Of a stretch of DNA of 64,000 bases, positions 16,189 through 25,374 are shown piece by piece. Every line of letters starts with the position of its first letter. Position 1 is the first letter of the stretch. The DNA comes from Flavobacterium sp. KACC 22761 (lineage in GTDB: Bacteria; Bacteroidota; Bacteroidia; Flavobacteriales; Flavobacteriaceae), in NCBI RefSeq assembly GCF_034058155.1, contig NZ_CP139148.1, positions 1,860,001 to 1,924,000 on the forward strand, in the 5' to 3' direction. A model generated the notes under the pieces. That model ran no database searches and had not been told where the DNA came from. It saw only the letters and a list, made by a program, of their open reading frames with translations. The translations under genes and the position numbers were made by a program.

Positions 16189-16551
16189 ATGGATTTGCCT
16201 CCTTACTCGCCGGGACTTCACAAACTGGTAACATTACATGTCGATGAAATTTCTAAATTAACCAACAGTAAAGGCTTTGTTGCTGTAACTGAATCTATTT
16301 TAGAAAAGTATGAACTTGAAAAGGTCGGTGCAGTTGTCCACAACTTCGAAAATGATAGTTTTACGATTTCGTATTGCCTGAAAGAATCGCATATTTGCAT
16401 ACACACTTGGCCAGAATACAATCAGTTGACTTTAGACGTTTATTTGTGCAATTATCTTCAAGATAATTCAGCAAAAGTGCGTGCTGTAATGGCAGATTAT
16501 GTGGCTTATTTTGAAGCAGAAATTATTAAAGATTTTGAAATTAACCGATAA
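16189..16551 (+). CDS. speD: S-adenosylmethionine decarboxylase proenzyme (prokaryotic type)
   Basis: 120 residues. The processing motif KESHICIHTWPEY includes Ser67, expected to become the pyruvoyl group after self-cleavage. His72 and Cys87 follow at the same spacing as Ser63, His68 and Cys83 of the Thermotoga enzyme. It makes decarboxylated AdoMet, the aminopropyl donor for spermidine. It is first in a tight run of seven genes that also encodes a spermidine synthase domain, so it supplies that enzyme. The gap to the next gene is 3 bp. Confidence 0.9.
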   Translation: MDLPPYSPGLHKLVTLHVDEISKLTNSKGFVAVTESILEKYELEKVGAVVHNFENDSFTISYCLKESHICIHTWPEYNQLTLDVYLCNYLQDNSAKVRAVMADYVAYFEAEIIKDFEINR

Positions 16552-16554
16552 GAT

Positions 16555-17781
16555 ATGAAGATTCCATGTTACGAATGTAATACAGAAACCGAATTAGAGA
16601 TTGGTTTTGAAGTTGTAACTTTTGTTTGCCCGACATGCCACAGCTTATATGAAGTTGGTGATGATGGAAAATTTTTCAGAAAATCAAAATATAAAGCAGA
16701 AACAGAACCATTTCCGTTAGCCATTGGCGATAAAGGTTTCTTAAACGGAAGCGAATATAAAGTTACTGGTATTTTGAGAAAAAAAGTGCATCCAGATTAT
16801 CGATGGACAGAATTTATTTTGCAGAATGAAGCAAAGGAGTTTCTGTATCTATCGCTGTCTAATGGGCATTGGATGATGCTAACGGAAATGGAAGAAATTG
16901 ATCAGTTAAGAAAAGGAGTTCGTGTTCTCAAACATAATGATATAAGTTATGATTTATTTGAGCATTCGGATGCTCAAATTATAGATGCACAAGGTTTTTT
17001 TGATTTTAAGCTTCGTAGCAGATTGATTCATCTGGTAGAATTTATAAATCCGCCGTATATCATTTCTGTGGAAAGAATGAACAACATACAAACAGCTTTT
17101 CATGGCGAATATGTACGTAAAAGCATTATCAAAAAAGCTTTTCCAAAAAGAACAATGCCATATCAGTCAGGAACCAACATGATTCAGCCGTCTCGTTTTG
17201 ATCTTAGAAATACGGCAATTATTTTCTGTCTTTTTGCTTTGCTGATCATAACGGCAAATTGGTACATTTATAGAGATCAGGTGGAGCAAAACGTTTTTAA
17301 TAGTGCTATCCAATTCAGCGATTTTAATAATAAAGAAATTACTACCCCATCATTTGTGCTTAATGGTGCTTCGGCCCCTATGACGATTAAAGTTTCGACG
17401 AGCGTAGATAATTCCTGGGCAAATTTAAATATTGCTTTAATCAACGAAGATACAGGAGATGAGGATTATGCCAATAAAGATATAGAATACTATCACGGCT
17501 ATTCTGATGGAGAATCATGGTCAGAAGGAAGCCAGTCAGAGAAATTTAATATCTGTGGCGTTAAACCAGGCAAATATCATCTTTTGATAACGCCAATGAA
17601 AGCTCCAGAAGATCTTTCTGCCAGTACAATGAATGTAAGTGTAGTCTGGAATCAGCCTTCGAATCGAAATGTTTGGCTGGTTATTATTGGGATGATTGCA
17701 ATTTACTTTATAATACGATATTTCAAAAACCAATTCGAAAGAGAGCGATGGGCAGACAGTTCTTACTCAACATTTGACTAA
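16555..17781 (+). CDS. Zinc-ribbon membrane protein with DUF4178-like domains
   Basis: 408 residues. The N-terminus has a CYEC...CPTC pair (residues 5-8 and 26-29) forming a zinc ribbon. Residues 50-200 resemble DUF4178 (LAIGDKGFLNGSEYKVTGIL, WTEFILQNEAKEFLYLSLSNGHW). One membrane segment is near residues 218-237 (AIIFCLFALLIITANWYIY) and a second near 370-388 (VWLVIIGMIAIYFIIRYF), with a beta-rich region of about 130 residues between them that should be outside the cytoplasm. The function is unknown. It is placed between AdoMet decarboxylase and DUF350, so it is probably part of a membrane system using polyamines. Confidence 0.75.
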   Translation: MKIPCYECNTETELEIGFEVVTFVCPTCHSLYEVGDDGKFFRKSKYKAETEPFPLAIGDKGFLNGSEYKVTGILRKKVHPDYRWTEFILQNEAKEFLYLSLSNGHWMMLTEMEEIDQLRKGVRVLKHNDISYDLFEHSDAQIIDAQGFFDFKLRSRLIHLVEFINPPYIISVERMNNIQTAFHGEYVRKSIIKKAFPKRTMPYQSGTNMIQPSRFDLRNTAIIFCLFALLIITANWYIYRDQVEQNVFNSAIQFSDFNNKEITTPSFVLNGASAPMTIKVSTSVDNSWANLNIALINEDTGDEDYANKDIEYYHGYSDGESWSEGSQSEKFNICGVKPGKYHLLITPMKAPEDLSASTMNVSVVWNQPSNRNVWLVIIGMIAIYFIIRYFKNQFERERWADSSYSTFD

Positions 17782-17787
17782 AACATT

Positions 17788-17973
17788 ATGAATAGAATAT
17801 CTGATTTCTTTGCAAATAATTGGGCGCCTTTAGCAATTGGATTCTTTTGCTTTGGCGTTTACATCTACTTTGCTCTTGCAGGAAACCGAATCTGTGATTG
17901 CGAAACTACAGAAAAGTACAGACCAACAACGAGCGGAAGCCGTTCATCATACAATCATTTTTATCACAAATAA
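17788..17973 (+). CDS. Small single-pass membrane protein of the polyamine cluster
   Basis: 61 residues. One membrane segment spans residues 12-31 (WAPLAIGFFCFGVYIYFAL), followed by a CDCE motif and a polar Ser/Tyr-rich tail. It starts 6 bp after the previous gene and ends 13 bp before the DUF350 gene, which supports a real translated gene. I do not recognise a family. Confidence 0.65.
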   Translation: MNRISDFFANNWAPLAIGFFCFGVYIYFALAGNRICDCETTEKYRPTTSGSRSSYNHFYHK

Positions 17974-17986
17974 AAAATTAATCAAT

Positions 17987-18202
17987 ATGGAATTATTTCA
18001 CGCACAACCAATAGTAAATTCGATTATTTATTCTTTTTTAGGAATTGTCATCCTGTTGATCGGATATTATGTTATTGAGAAACTTACTCCAGAAAATACT
18101 TGGAAAGAAGTAGTAGAAAAAAACAATGTTGCTGTTGCGATCGTTCTAGCAGCATTCATCATTGGGATTTCCATGATTATTAGTGCAGCAATTCATGGGT
18201 AA
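17987..18202 (+). CDS. DUF350-family two-helix membrane protein
   Basis: 71 residues from ATG at 17987. Two membrane helices (residues 10-30 and 48-69) flank a polar turn with the DUF350 phrase KLTPENTWKEVVEKNNVAVA. An upstream in-frame extension back to 17837 overlaps the preceding gene and is unlikely. The final codons overlap the start of the spermidine synthase gene by 8 bp. DUF350 proteins are small inner-membrane proteins found near polyamine-related genes in several phyla; the molecular function is unknown. Confidence 0.8.
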   Translation: MELFHAQPIVNSIIYSFLGIVILLIGYYVIEKLTPENTWKEVVEKNNVAVAIVLAAFIIGISMIISAAIHG

Positions 18203-19715
18203 AAAGTTTCTTAGGTTCGAATTTCTTTTACTTTTTGCTGTATTTATAATTGCCACTTGCGGACTAATTTATGAATTGGTCGCAGGAACTTTGGCAAGTT
18301 ATTTATTAGGCGATTCGGTAAAACAATTTTCGTTTATTATTGGCGTATACTTGTTTTCGATGGGTATAGGCTCATTTTTTTCAAAGTTTTTTCATAAAAA
18401 TCTGCTCAATACTTTTGTAGAAATCGAAATCTTGGTTGGACTTATCGGAGGTTTAAGTTCGGTGGTTTTGTTTCTATTGTTTGAAAATGTTGGGTCGTTT
18501 CAGTTCATTTTATATTTATTTGTTTTCGTAACGGGTTTTTTGGTTGGATTAGAGATTCCGCTTTTAATGAATATTTTAAAAGACAGAGTCGAGTTTAAAG
18601 ATCTTGTTTCAAATGTTTTTACGTTTGATTATATCGGCGCTTTGCTGGCTTCTATTTTGTTTCCGTTAGTTTTAGTTCCGAAATTAGGAATTATGGGAAC
18701 TTCTCTTTTTTTCGGAATGATCAATGTGAGCATTGCTATCGTTTTGTGTTTTTTGCTGAAAATAGAATTAAAAAACGTTTATTTTCTGAAAGTAAAAGCT
18801 ATTTTTTCGTTTGTTCTATTACTTGCCGTTTTTGTTTTTTCGAATGATATTCTAGCGTATTCAGAAGGGAAATTATATGGCGAAAATATTATTTATACTA
18901 ATTCAACTCCGTATCAGCGTATCGTTTTAACGCATAATAAGAGCGATTACAGGCTTTATTTGAATAATAACCTACAATTTAGTTCTGCCGATGAATATCG
19001 TTATCACGAAGCTTTGGTGCATCCCGTTATGTCGATGGCTAAAAGTGTAAAGAACGTTTTGGTTTTAGGCGGTGGTGACGGTCTTGCAGTTCGCGAAATC
19101 CTGAAATATAAAGACGTTCAAAAAGTAACTTTGGTCGATTTGGATGAAGGGATGACGAAGTTGTTTAAAACCAATACAGTTTTGACCAATTTCAATCAAA
19201 ATTCGCTAAATAATCCAAAAGTTACTGTAATCAATACAGATGCTTATATTTGGGCAAAAAGCTGTAAAGAGCAATTTGATGTGGCTATAATCGATTTTCC
19301 AGATCCATCAAATTATAGTTTAGGGAAATTATATTCGCTGAATTTTTATCAAACCATAAAAACCATTTTAAAACCCGATGCCGTAGTAGTAATTCAAACT
19401 ACTTCACCCTATTTTGCGCCAAAATCTTTTTGGTGTATCAATAAAACAGTGATGCAGGTTTTTCCGCAGGTCGATGCATATCATGCGTATGTTCCGTCGT
19501 TTGGAGAATGGGGTTATACGATTGCAATAAACGGTTTTGGAACCACGTTTAATTCCGTTAACCGAAAAGCAGACAAATTGAAATTTTACAATTATCAATT
19601 TGATCGTTTCAATTATTTTACAACCGATATGATTTCGAACCAAGTTGAAATCAATCGTTTAGATAACCAGATTTTAGTGCGCTATTTTGATGAAGAGTGG
19701 GGAAAATTGCAATAA
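18195..19715 (+). CDS. Membrane-fused spermidine synthase-like aminopropyltransferase
   Basis: 506 residues from ATG at 18195; an upstream GTG at 18183 is possible but less likely. The first 215 residues form about seven membrane helices. The rest is a spermidine synthase fold: strand VLVLGGGDGLAVREIL (AdoMet-derivative binding), VDLDEGM, and the catalytic loop IIDFPDPSNYSLGKLYS. It should transfer the aminopropyl group made by SpeD to a putrescine-like acceptor at the membrane. The acceptor could be a free polyamine or a membrane component; the fusion suggests the product is used at the membrane. It overlaps both neighbours, so the operon is tight. Confidence 0.85.
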   Translation: MGKKFLRFEFLLLFAVFIIATCGLIYELVAGTLASYLLGDSVKQFSFIIGVYLFSMGIGSFFSKFFHKNLLNTFVEIEILVGLIGGLSSVVLFLLFENVGSFQFILYLFVFVTGFLVGLEIPLLMNILKDRVEFKDLVSNVFTFDYIGALLASILFPLVLVPKLGIMGTSLFFGMINVSIAIVLCFLLKIELKNVYFLKVKAIFSFVLLLAVFVFSNDILAYSEGKLYGENIIYTNSTPYQRIVLTHNKSDYRLYLNNNLQFSSADEYRYHEALVHPVMSMAKSVKNVLVLGGGDGLAVREILKYKDVQKVTLVDLDEGMTKLFKTNTVLTNFNQNSLNNPKVTVINTDAYIWAKSCKEQFDVAIIDFPDPSNYSLGKLYSLNFYQTIKTILKPDAVVVIQTTSPYFAPKSFWCINKTVMQVFPQVDAYHAYVPSFGEWGYTIAINGFGTTFNSVNRKADKLKFYNYQFDRFNYFTTDMISNQVEINRLDNQILVRYFDEEWGKLQ

Positions 19716-21318
19716 ATCCAGAAGGAGCTTTTTAAAAGTAGTTGGTGCGGCTTTAATTGCGGTTCCGTTTCTGCAATTTTGTTCTGATAAAATTGCAGTG
19801 CTGCTGATTCGTTTATCTGGAACTAAACATTTACTCGGACATCGTTTGTGGATTAAGGATTTTCCTAAACCGATTAAACAAATTCATATTCCGTATTTGA
19901 TTGTTGGTGGAGGAATTTCAGGTTTAAGCGCTGCAAGACAATTTCAAAAAAGAGGGATTTCAGATTTTTTAATAGTAGAATTAGAAAATCATTTGGGAGG
20001 AAATTCTTCAAATGGCGAAAACAAATATTCCAAATATCCTTTGGGTGCGCATTATTTGCCTTTGCCGAATTTTCAGGACAAAGAATTGCTTCAGTTTTTA
20101 GAAGAAGAAAAGATAATTCTCGGCTATAATGAAAAAGGATTTCCAATTTTTGATGAATTGCAACTGACTTTTGCACCAGACGAACGTTTGTTTTATCGAA
20201 ATAATTGGCAAGAAGGCGTAGTTCCAAAAGAAGGAAATTCAGTTGCGGATGATTTGGAATTTGATAAATTCTTTAAGAAAATGGATGTTTTTAGAACCGC
20301 CAAAGGCGAAGATCAAAAATATTTATTTGATATTCCGATTTACCTTTCTTCTAAAGATGAAAAAACAAGAAGTTTAGACAAAATCACAATGAAACAATGG
20401 TTTGCAGAAAACAATTTCACTTCTGAACCTTTGTTTAATTATATCGATTATTGTTGTAAAGACGATTTCGGATTAGGAATTGAATACGTTTCGGCTTGGG
20501 CTGGAATTCATTATTTTGCAGGGAGAAAACAAGACAGCACGCCCGAAAAGCATGATAGTGTTTTGACTTGGGCAGAAGGAAATGCGCGTTTGGCAACTCA
20601 TTTGAAAAAGTATACTATAGCCAAATCATTGAAAAATCATTTGGTTTATGAAGTAAAAGTCGAAAATCAAAAAGTTATCGCAAAAGCTTTCGATGACGCA
20701 ACAAAATCTTCTCTAGAAATCATTGCCGATAAAGTGATTATGGCATCTCCGCAATTTGTAAATCAGTATTTGATTCCAAATAGAAAAGCTTTTACCAAAG
20801 ATTTCCATTATACACCTTGGCTTTTGGCTACATTAATTGTCAATGATTTGACAGATAATGGCAGTTTTCCGTTGTCTTGGGATAATGTAATTTATGGTTC
20901 TAAGGGTTTGGGTTATGTTTATGATCAGCATCAGACTTTAAATCAGGTTCAGGACAAAAAGGTGATTACGTATTACTACAGTTTTTCATCTGCTGATTTG
21001 CGGAAAACAAGAAAAGAGCTTTACAAAAAAGACAAAGAATATTGGAAACAGTTTGTTTTAGATGATTTAAAAATTGCGCATCCAGATATTGAAGAATATA
21101 CAGAAGATATTGAAGTTTTTCTGTTAGGCCACGGAATGATTTCGCCTGCACCAGGTTTTATTTTTGGCGAAGCGAAAAAACAAGCCAAACAAAACATTCA
21201 GAAAAAGATGTATTTTGCTCACAGCGATTTGTCTGGAATTTCGATTTTTGAAGAAGCTTTTCATCAGGGAATTAATGTTGTAAATGAAATTTTAGATGGA
21301 ACAACCGTGGATTCATAA
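19690..21318 (+). CDS. Tat-exported FAD-dependent amine-oxidase-like protein
   Basis: 542 residues from ATG at 19690. The N-terminus carries a twin-arginine motif, KSRRSFLKVVG, then a hydrophobic stretch ending FLQFC, so the protein is probably exported folded and possibly lipid-anchored. An FAD-binding Rossmann motif (YLIVGGGISGLSAARQF) starts near residue 75, followed by VELENHLGGNS. The overall layout is like flavin amine oxidases. Its place next to the spermidine synthase suggests a polyamine or polyamine-modified substrate in the periplasm (inference). The start overlaps the synthase end by 26 bp, and the end overlaps the next gene by 23 bp. Confidence 0.8.
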   Translation: MKSGENCNKSRRSFLKVVGAALIAVPFLQFCSDKIAVLLIRLSGTKHLLGHRLWIKDFPKPIKQIHIPYLIVGGGISGLSAARQFQKRGISDFLIVELENHLGGNSSNGENKYSKYPLGAHYLPLPNFQDKELLQFLEEEKIILGYNEKGFPIFDELQLTFAPDERLFYRNNWQEGVVPKEGNSVADDLEFDKFFKKMDVFRTAKGEDQKYLFDIPIYLSSKDEKTRSLDKITMKQWFAENNFTSEPLFNYIDYCCKDDFGLGIEYVSAWAGIHYFAGRKQDSTPEKHDSVLTWAEGNARLATHLKKYTIAKSLKNHLVYEVKVENQKVIAKAFDDATKSSLEIIADKVIMASPQFVNQYLIPNRKAFTKDFHYTPWLLATLIVNDLTDNGSFPLSWDNVIYGSKGLGYVYDQHQTLNQVQDKKVITYYYSFSSADLRKTRKELYKKDKEYWKQFVLDDLKIAHPDIEEYTEDIEVFLLGHGMISPAPGFIFGEAKKQAKQNIQKKMYFAHSDLSGISIFEEAFHQGINVVNEILDGTTVDS

Positions 21319-22315
21319 AGCCAAAACAGATTTAAGTTTTATTATTGGGCCATCCTTTTTTGTGCTGGCAATTATCTTTATTTTTCAGGATTATATTGCT
21401 GAAATTGAAGAGAATTATTCTTTTTACACTTGGCTTTTTTTGATTGTTTTTATAGACGTCGCTCACGTTTATGCGACTTTATTCAAAACTTATTTTGTTG
21501 CCGATGAATTTCAGAAACAAAAACGAAGACTGATTTTGTTGCCTCTTTTTTGTTTTGTCACCGGAATTGTGCTTTTCGCTTTTGGGAGTTTAGTTTTTTG
21601 GTCTTTTTTGGCTTACATCGCAGTTTTTCATTTCATCAGACAACAATATGGCTTTATGCGATTGTACGCGAGAAAAGAAGTGAAAACTAAAATATCGATC
21701 TGGATTGATAATCTGGCGATTTACGCCTCAACTGGATATCCCATGTTGTATTGGTTTTTTTCGTCAAAGCGAAAGTTCAACTGGTTTGTAGAAAATGAAT
21801 TTTTTAGGTCTGAAAACCAAAGAATTCTCGAAATTTTGTTTTGGGTTTATGTTGGAATTTTGGTTTTGTATGTGATTTATACGGCTGTAAAATCCATTCA
21901 AAATCAGTTTTTTAATATTCCGAAAAACAGTATTATTCTCGGAACGGCTTTGTCTTGGTATTTCGGAATTGTGTATTTTAATGATGATCTGATTTTTACT
22001 TTACTGAATGTCGTTTCGCATGGAATTCCGTACATGGCTTTGATTTATTTTAAAGAAATTGATGGAAAATCGGAAGCAGAATTGGGAAGTTTATCTTTCT
22101 TAAAACAATATAAAGGACTTCTGATTTACATTGGAATTCTTTTGGCAATTGCTTTTTCAGAAGAATTTCTTTGGGAACTTTTTGTTTGGAATGAAAATAT
22201 CAGCGTAACTAATTTTGATTTTTCAAATTGGCAGATTTTATTGGTTCCTTTGCTTACAGTGCCACAGTTTACGCATTATTTGTTGGATGGGTTTATTTGG
22301 AAGACTAAACGGTAA
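21296..22315 (+). CDS. Polytopic membrane protein closing the polyamine cluster
   Basis: 339 residues with about eight hydrophobic helices and few charged loops. Histidines sit in or near helices (FIDVAHVYATLFK, VFHFIRQQYGFMRLY, NVVSHGIPYMALIYFKE, VPQFTHYLLDGFIW), a pattern like membrane di-iron or quinone-linked proteins, but I do not recognise the family. It starts inside the end of the FAD protein gene and so is made with it. An electron acceptor for that oxidase is one possibility. Confidence 0.7.
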   Translation: MEQPWIHKAKTDLSFIIGPSFFVLAIIFIFQDYIAEIEENYSFYTWLFLIVFIDVAHVYATLFKTYFVADEFQKQKRRLILLPLFCFVTGIVLFAFGSLVFWSFLAYIAVFHFIRQQYGFMRLYARKEVKTKISIWIDNLAIYASTGYPMLYWFFSSKRKFNWFVENEFFRSENQRILEILFWVYVGILVLYVIYTAVKSIQNQFFNIPKNSIILGTALSWYFGIVYFNDDLIFTLLNVVSHGIPYMALIYFKEIDGKSEAELGSLSFLKQYKGLLIYIGILLAIAFSEEFLWELFVWNENISVTNFDFSNWQILLVPLLTVPQFTHYLLDGFIWKTKR

Positions 22316-22358
22316 GTTTTTGGGGTTTTATTTCTTTTGAAAACGAAAACGTCTATTC

Positions 22359-22427
22359 TAGCCCCGATAGTAGCGGTATCCTTTTGTTCTGGGGTTCAGA
22401 ACAAAAGATATAGCGGATAGCGGGACT
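22359..22427. repeat. Inverted repeat tagccccgatagtagcgg...
   Basis: Arms TAGCCCCGATAGTAGCGG and TAGCGGATAGCGGGACTA with ATCCTTTTGTTCT and AGAACAAAAGAT inside. It lies between the convergent membrane-protein and SGNH-hydrolase genes; the 22316-22475 gap holds nothing else recognised. Confidence 0.75.
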
Positions 22428-22475
22428 AAACGTACTTTTGAAAACGATTTTTTCTGCTTCTGAAAAATAAAGAAC

Positions 22476-23237
22476 TTAATCCTGCAAAACCATTTTCACC
22501 TGTGGCAATATTCGCTCCACAAACAATTTATAAGCCATTTCAGAAGGATGTAAGCCATCTGATGCGACTAAACTTGGATTGTTTAATCCTTGTCTTGTAA
22601 TATCGGTAATGGAGATGAATGCAACATTTTTTGAGATGCAAATACGCTCCGCAAAAGAATTATAATGATCTAATTCGGTTGAAATTTTCATTCGGTTCTC
22701 ATCTGTATAATTCTTCGTAAAGGGCGTGTAGGCATAATCTGGAATCGAAAGTACGATTACATTTTTGTTGTCGCCCTTTGCTAATGCAATTGCTTTGTTG
22801 AGTAATTGGGGAAATTCTTTTTCATAAACCGAGAAATCCTGATGCTGATATTGATTGTTGACGCCAATTAAAAGGGTGACCAAATCATAATTTGAATCGG
22901 GATTTTGGGAATTGATTGCCGAAATTAAATCACTTGTTGACCAGCCGGTTTGGGCAATAATTTTTAATGAAAAAGCAGTTTCGGGATAAATAGTCTGTAA
23001 CTTGGCTTTGAGCTGTTCCGGATATCGGCAAGTTTCACAAACGCTTTGCCCAATGGTATAACTGTCGCCTAAAGCGAGATATTTTATAGATGATGAAATT
23101 GGCGTAGTTGGAACTTCTGTTGTTGGTGGAGTTGTTGCTGGCGGAACAGTGCTATTATCTGAATCTGATTGATCAGCGCTGCAACTCACAAATATGGAGA
23201 AAATAACAATAACTATTTGTTTGAAATGCGGTTTCAT
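22476..23237 (-). CDS. SGNH/GDSL-family hydrolase lipoprotein
   Basis: 253 residues. The signal peptide ends in lipobox FVSC (Cys19), followed by a Thr/Pro-rich linker to about residue 48. The hydrolase blocks are LALGDSYTIG (nucleophile Ser), the GVNNQ block (the Asn of block III) and SDGLHPSEMAY (Asp and His of the triad). Such enzymes are esterases or deacetylases; substrate unknown. It should be anchored in the cell envelope. It is a single gene, convergent with the polyamine cluster. Confidence 0.88.
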   Translation of the reverse strand: MKPHFKQIVIVIFSIFVSCSADQSDSDNSTVPPATTPPTTEVPTTPISSSIKYLALGDSYTIGQSVCETCRYPEQLKAKLQTIYPETAFSLKIIAQTGWSTSDLISAINSQNPDSNYDLVTLLIGVNNQYQHQDFSVYEKEFPQLLNKAIALAKGDNKNVIVLSIPDYAYTPFTKNYTDENRMKISTELDHYNSFAERICISKNVAFISITDITRQGLNNPSLVASDGLHPSEMAYKLFVERILPQVKMVLQD

Positions 23238-23303
23238 AATTTTGGCAAATTAGGTTTGTGAACATCTTAAACAAATAGTTACGTTAAATATTTGAATTCG
23301 GTT

Positions 23304-24086
23304 TTAGACCATTTCGGCTTTTAAAACAATTTCTTCCTTAATGGCATTCCAAAGTCCGATTCGTTTTTCTAGGGCTAAAATTGAAACTTCTTCGACTTCT
23401 TTCCATTTTTGAGCATCATCTTCACATAAATCGGTAATCATTTGCATTGCCATTGGTCCGTGTTCATCAGCATCAAGTTCAATATGTCTTTCGAAGTAAT
23501 AAAGCAATTTTGCCAAATCGACTTCTGGAAGGTTTTTTTGAAAGTTTTTCAAGATTTCGGTAAACATACTCGGAATCAAATCTTCTCTACCAAAAGTAAA
23601 AGCAGCAGCAATTTCATGCGGTTTTCCTTCTTCAATAACTCTAAAAGTAAAGTCCAGGAAAGCTTTTACATCAGGATGAAGCGAACTTTGTTTAATGGCA
23701 ACAAAAATATTATGAAGCGAATTTACTTCAGACAAGAACTTGTTGATTCCAGTTGTATCGGCACCGCAATCTTCCATGGCTTCAAGATACATTTCATAAT
23801 GACTTTGTCTTCTTCCGTCGATTGTCAAGTCGGTTTCTTCGGCAAGAACAATTTCGTTGATCAAATATCTTGTTTCTGGGTTTTTTGTTGCGAACCAAGG
23901 TGTTGTTGTACACGTAAGTTTGGCTTGTAAAGCTTTTAACAATGACATAAAATCCCAAACGGCAAAAACATGATTTTCAAGAAAACTATGCAAGTCATCA
24001 ATGTTTTGAATTTTGCTGTATAAAGAGTGGTTTAAAAGCTGCTCTTTTTGAGGTTGAATGCTATTGTTTATAGTTTCAATATTCAT
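23304..24086 (-). CDS. DUF3050-family protein, heme-oxygenase-like fold
   Basis: 260 residues, all-helical. Conserved metal-ligand-like residues appear in the order ENHVFAVWDFMS (His), LAEETD (Glu), HYEMYLEAM (His), FGREDLIP (Glu) and HIELDADEHGPMA (His, Asp, His). This pattern is that of heme-oxygenase-like di-iron candidates, and DUF3050 is in that fold group. The reaction is unknown. It shares direction with the acyl-CoA dehydrogenase gene but a terminator lies between them, and it has its own -7 element at 24104. Confidence 0.8.
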   Translation of the reverse strand: MNIETINNSIQPQKEQLLNHSLYSKIQNIDDLHSFLENHVFAVWDFMSLLKALQAKLTCTTTPWFATKNPETRYLINEIVLAEETDLTIDGRRQSHYEMYLEAMEDCGADTTGINKFLSEVNSLHNIFVAIKQSSLHPDVKAFLDFTFRVIEEGKPHEIAAAFTFGREDLIPSMFTEILKNFQKNLPEVDLAKLLYYFERHIELDADEHGPMAMQMITDLCEDDAQKWKEVEEVSILALEKRIGLWNAIKEEIVLKAEMV

Positions 24087-24103
24087 TTATGTAAATTTTG
24101 GTG

Positions 24104-24111
24104 CAAAGATA
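24104..24111 (-). promoter_or_regulatory. Candidate -7 element (TATCTTTG) of the DUF3050 gene
   Basis: Matches TAnnTTTG on the minus strand, 18 bp before the start codon. It directly adjoins the terminator hairpin of the upstream gene. Confidence 0.45.
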
Positions 24112-24140
24112 AAAAGCTTCTCGTTTAGAAGAAGCTTTTT
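24111..24140 (-). terminator. Terminator of the acyl-CoA dehydrogenase gene
   Basis: Stem AAAAAGCTTCT/AGAAGCTTTTT, 11 bp, 8-base loop, 31 bp past the stop codon. Confidence 0.75.
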
Positions 24141-24171
24141 AAATTGATTTTGTATATACTTTAATAATTGT

Positions 24172-25353
24172 TTATGATTTAAATGCTGGAATTCCAGTTA
24201 CATCCATTCCGGTAATCAATAAATGAATGTCGTGAGTTCCTTCATAAGTAATCACACTTTCAAGGTTCATCATGTGGCGCATAATTGAGTATTCGCCTGT
24301 GATTCCCATTCCGCCTAACATTTGTCTGGCTTCGCGTGCAATTTCAATAGCCATATTAACATTATTGCGTTTTGCCATCGAAATTTGAGCAGTTGTTGCC
24401 TTTCCTTCGTTTCTTAAAACGCCTAAACGCCAAGTCAATAATTGTGCTTTTGTGATTTCGGTAATCATTTCGGCCAATTTTTTCTGCTGCAATTGCGTTC
24501 CTGCAATTGGTTTCCCAAATTGAATTCTTTCTTTAGCATATCTTAAAGCAGTATCATAACAATCCATTGCGGCGCCGATTGCTCCCCATGCAATTCCGTA
24601 ACGAGCAGAATCTAAACAGCCAAGCGGTGCACCTAATCCAGATTTATTTGGCAATAAATTTTCTTTAGGAACTTTTACATTGTCAAAAATCAATTCTCCG
24701 GTTGATGAGGCACGAAGCGACCATTTGTTATGCGTTTCTGGAGTTGTAAAACCTGCCATGCCACGTTCAACAATTAAACCATGAATTCTTCCTTCTTCAT
24801 TTTTTGCCCATACTACAGCAATATCAGCAAAAGGTGCATTTGAAATCCACATTTTGGCACCATTTAAAAGATAGTGGTCTCCCATATCTTTAAAATTGGT
24901 AATCATACTTCCTGGGTCAGAACCATGATCTGGCTCGGTCAAACCAAAACAGCCCATCCATTCGCCTGTTGCTAGTTTTGGCAAATATTTCATGCGTTGT
25001 TCTTCGTTTCCGTATTTCCAAATTGGATACATTACTAAAGAAGATTGCACAGATGAAGTCGATCTTACGCCAGAATCTCCTCTTTCGATTTCCTGCATAA
25101 TCAAACCGTATGAAATTTGATCTAGACCAGCACCTCCATATTCCACAGGAATATATGGACCGAAACCACCAATTTCTCCAAGTCCTTTAATAATTTGTGT
25201 TGGAAATTCTGCTTTTTGAGCATATTCTTCGATAATAGGAGAAACTTCTCTTTTAACCCATGCACGAGCAGATTCGCGAACCAATTTGTGTTCGTCCGTT
25301 AATAAATCGTCAAGGTTGTAATAATCTGGGGCTTGAAATAAATCTGGTTTCAT
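24172..25353 (-). CDS. Acyl-CoA dehydrogenase, glutaryl-CoA dehydrogenase-like
   Basis: 393 residues, the usual family length. FAD and substrate regions include GCFGLTEPDHGSDPGSM and WISNAPFADI. The catalytic Glu is in VITYEGTHDIHLLI, the form typical of glutaryl-CoA dehydrogenase. This would oxidise and decarboxylate glutaryl-CoA to crotonyl-CoA in lysine or tryptophan breakdown, but closely related short-chain dehydrogenases cannot be excluded. It stands alone between a promoter at 25375-25402 and a terminator. Confidence 0.88.
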   Translation of the reverse strand: MKPDLFQAPDYYNLDDLLTDEHKLVRESARAWVKREVSPIIEEYAQKAEFPTQIIKGLGEIGGFGPYIPVEYGGAGLDQISYGLIMQEIERGDSGVRSTSSVQSSLVMYPIWKYGNEEQRMKYLPKLATGEWMGCFGLTEPDHGSDPGSMITNFKDMGDHYLLNGAKMWISNAPFADIAVVWAKNEEGRIHGLIVERGMAGFTTPETHNKWSLRASSTGELIFDNVKVPKENLLPNKSGLGAPLGCLDSARYGIAWGAIGAAMDCYDTALRYAKERIQFGKPIAGTQLQQKKLAEMITEITKAQLLTWRLGVLRNEGKATTAQISMAKRNNVNMAIEIAREARQMLGGMGITGEYSIMRHMMNLESVITYEGTHDIHLLITGMDVTGIPAFKS

Positions 25354-25374
25354 TTTTGATATGTTTTACGAAAA

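Noticed and set aside
17837..18202. A 121-residue protein starting before the DUF350 gene
   Set aside because: The extension overlaps the preceding small membrane gene in another frame; the DUF350 match begins at the ATG at 17987.
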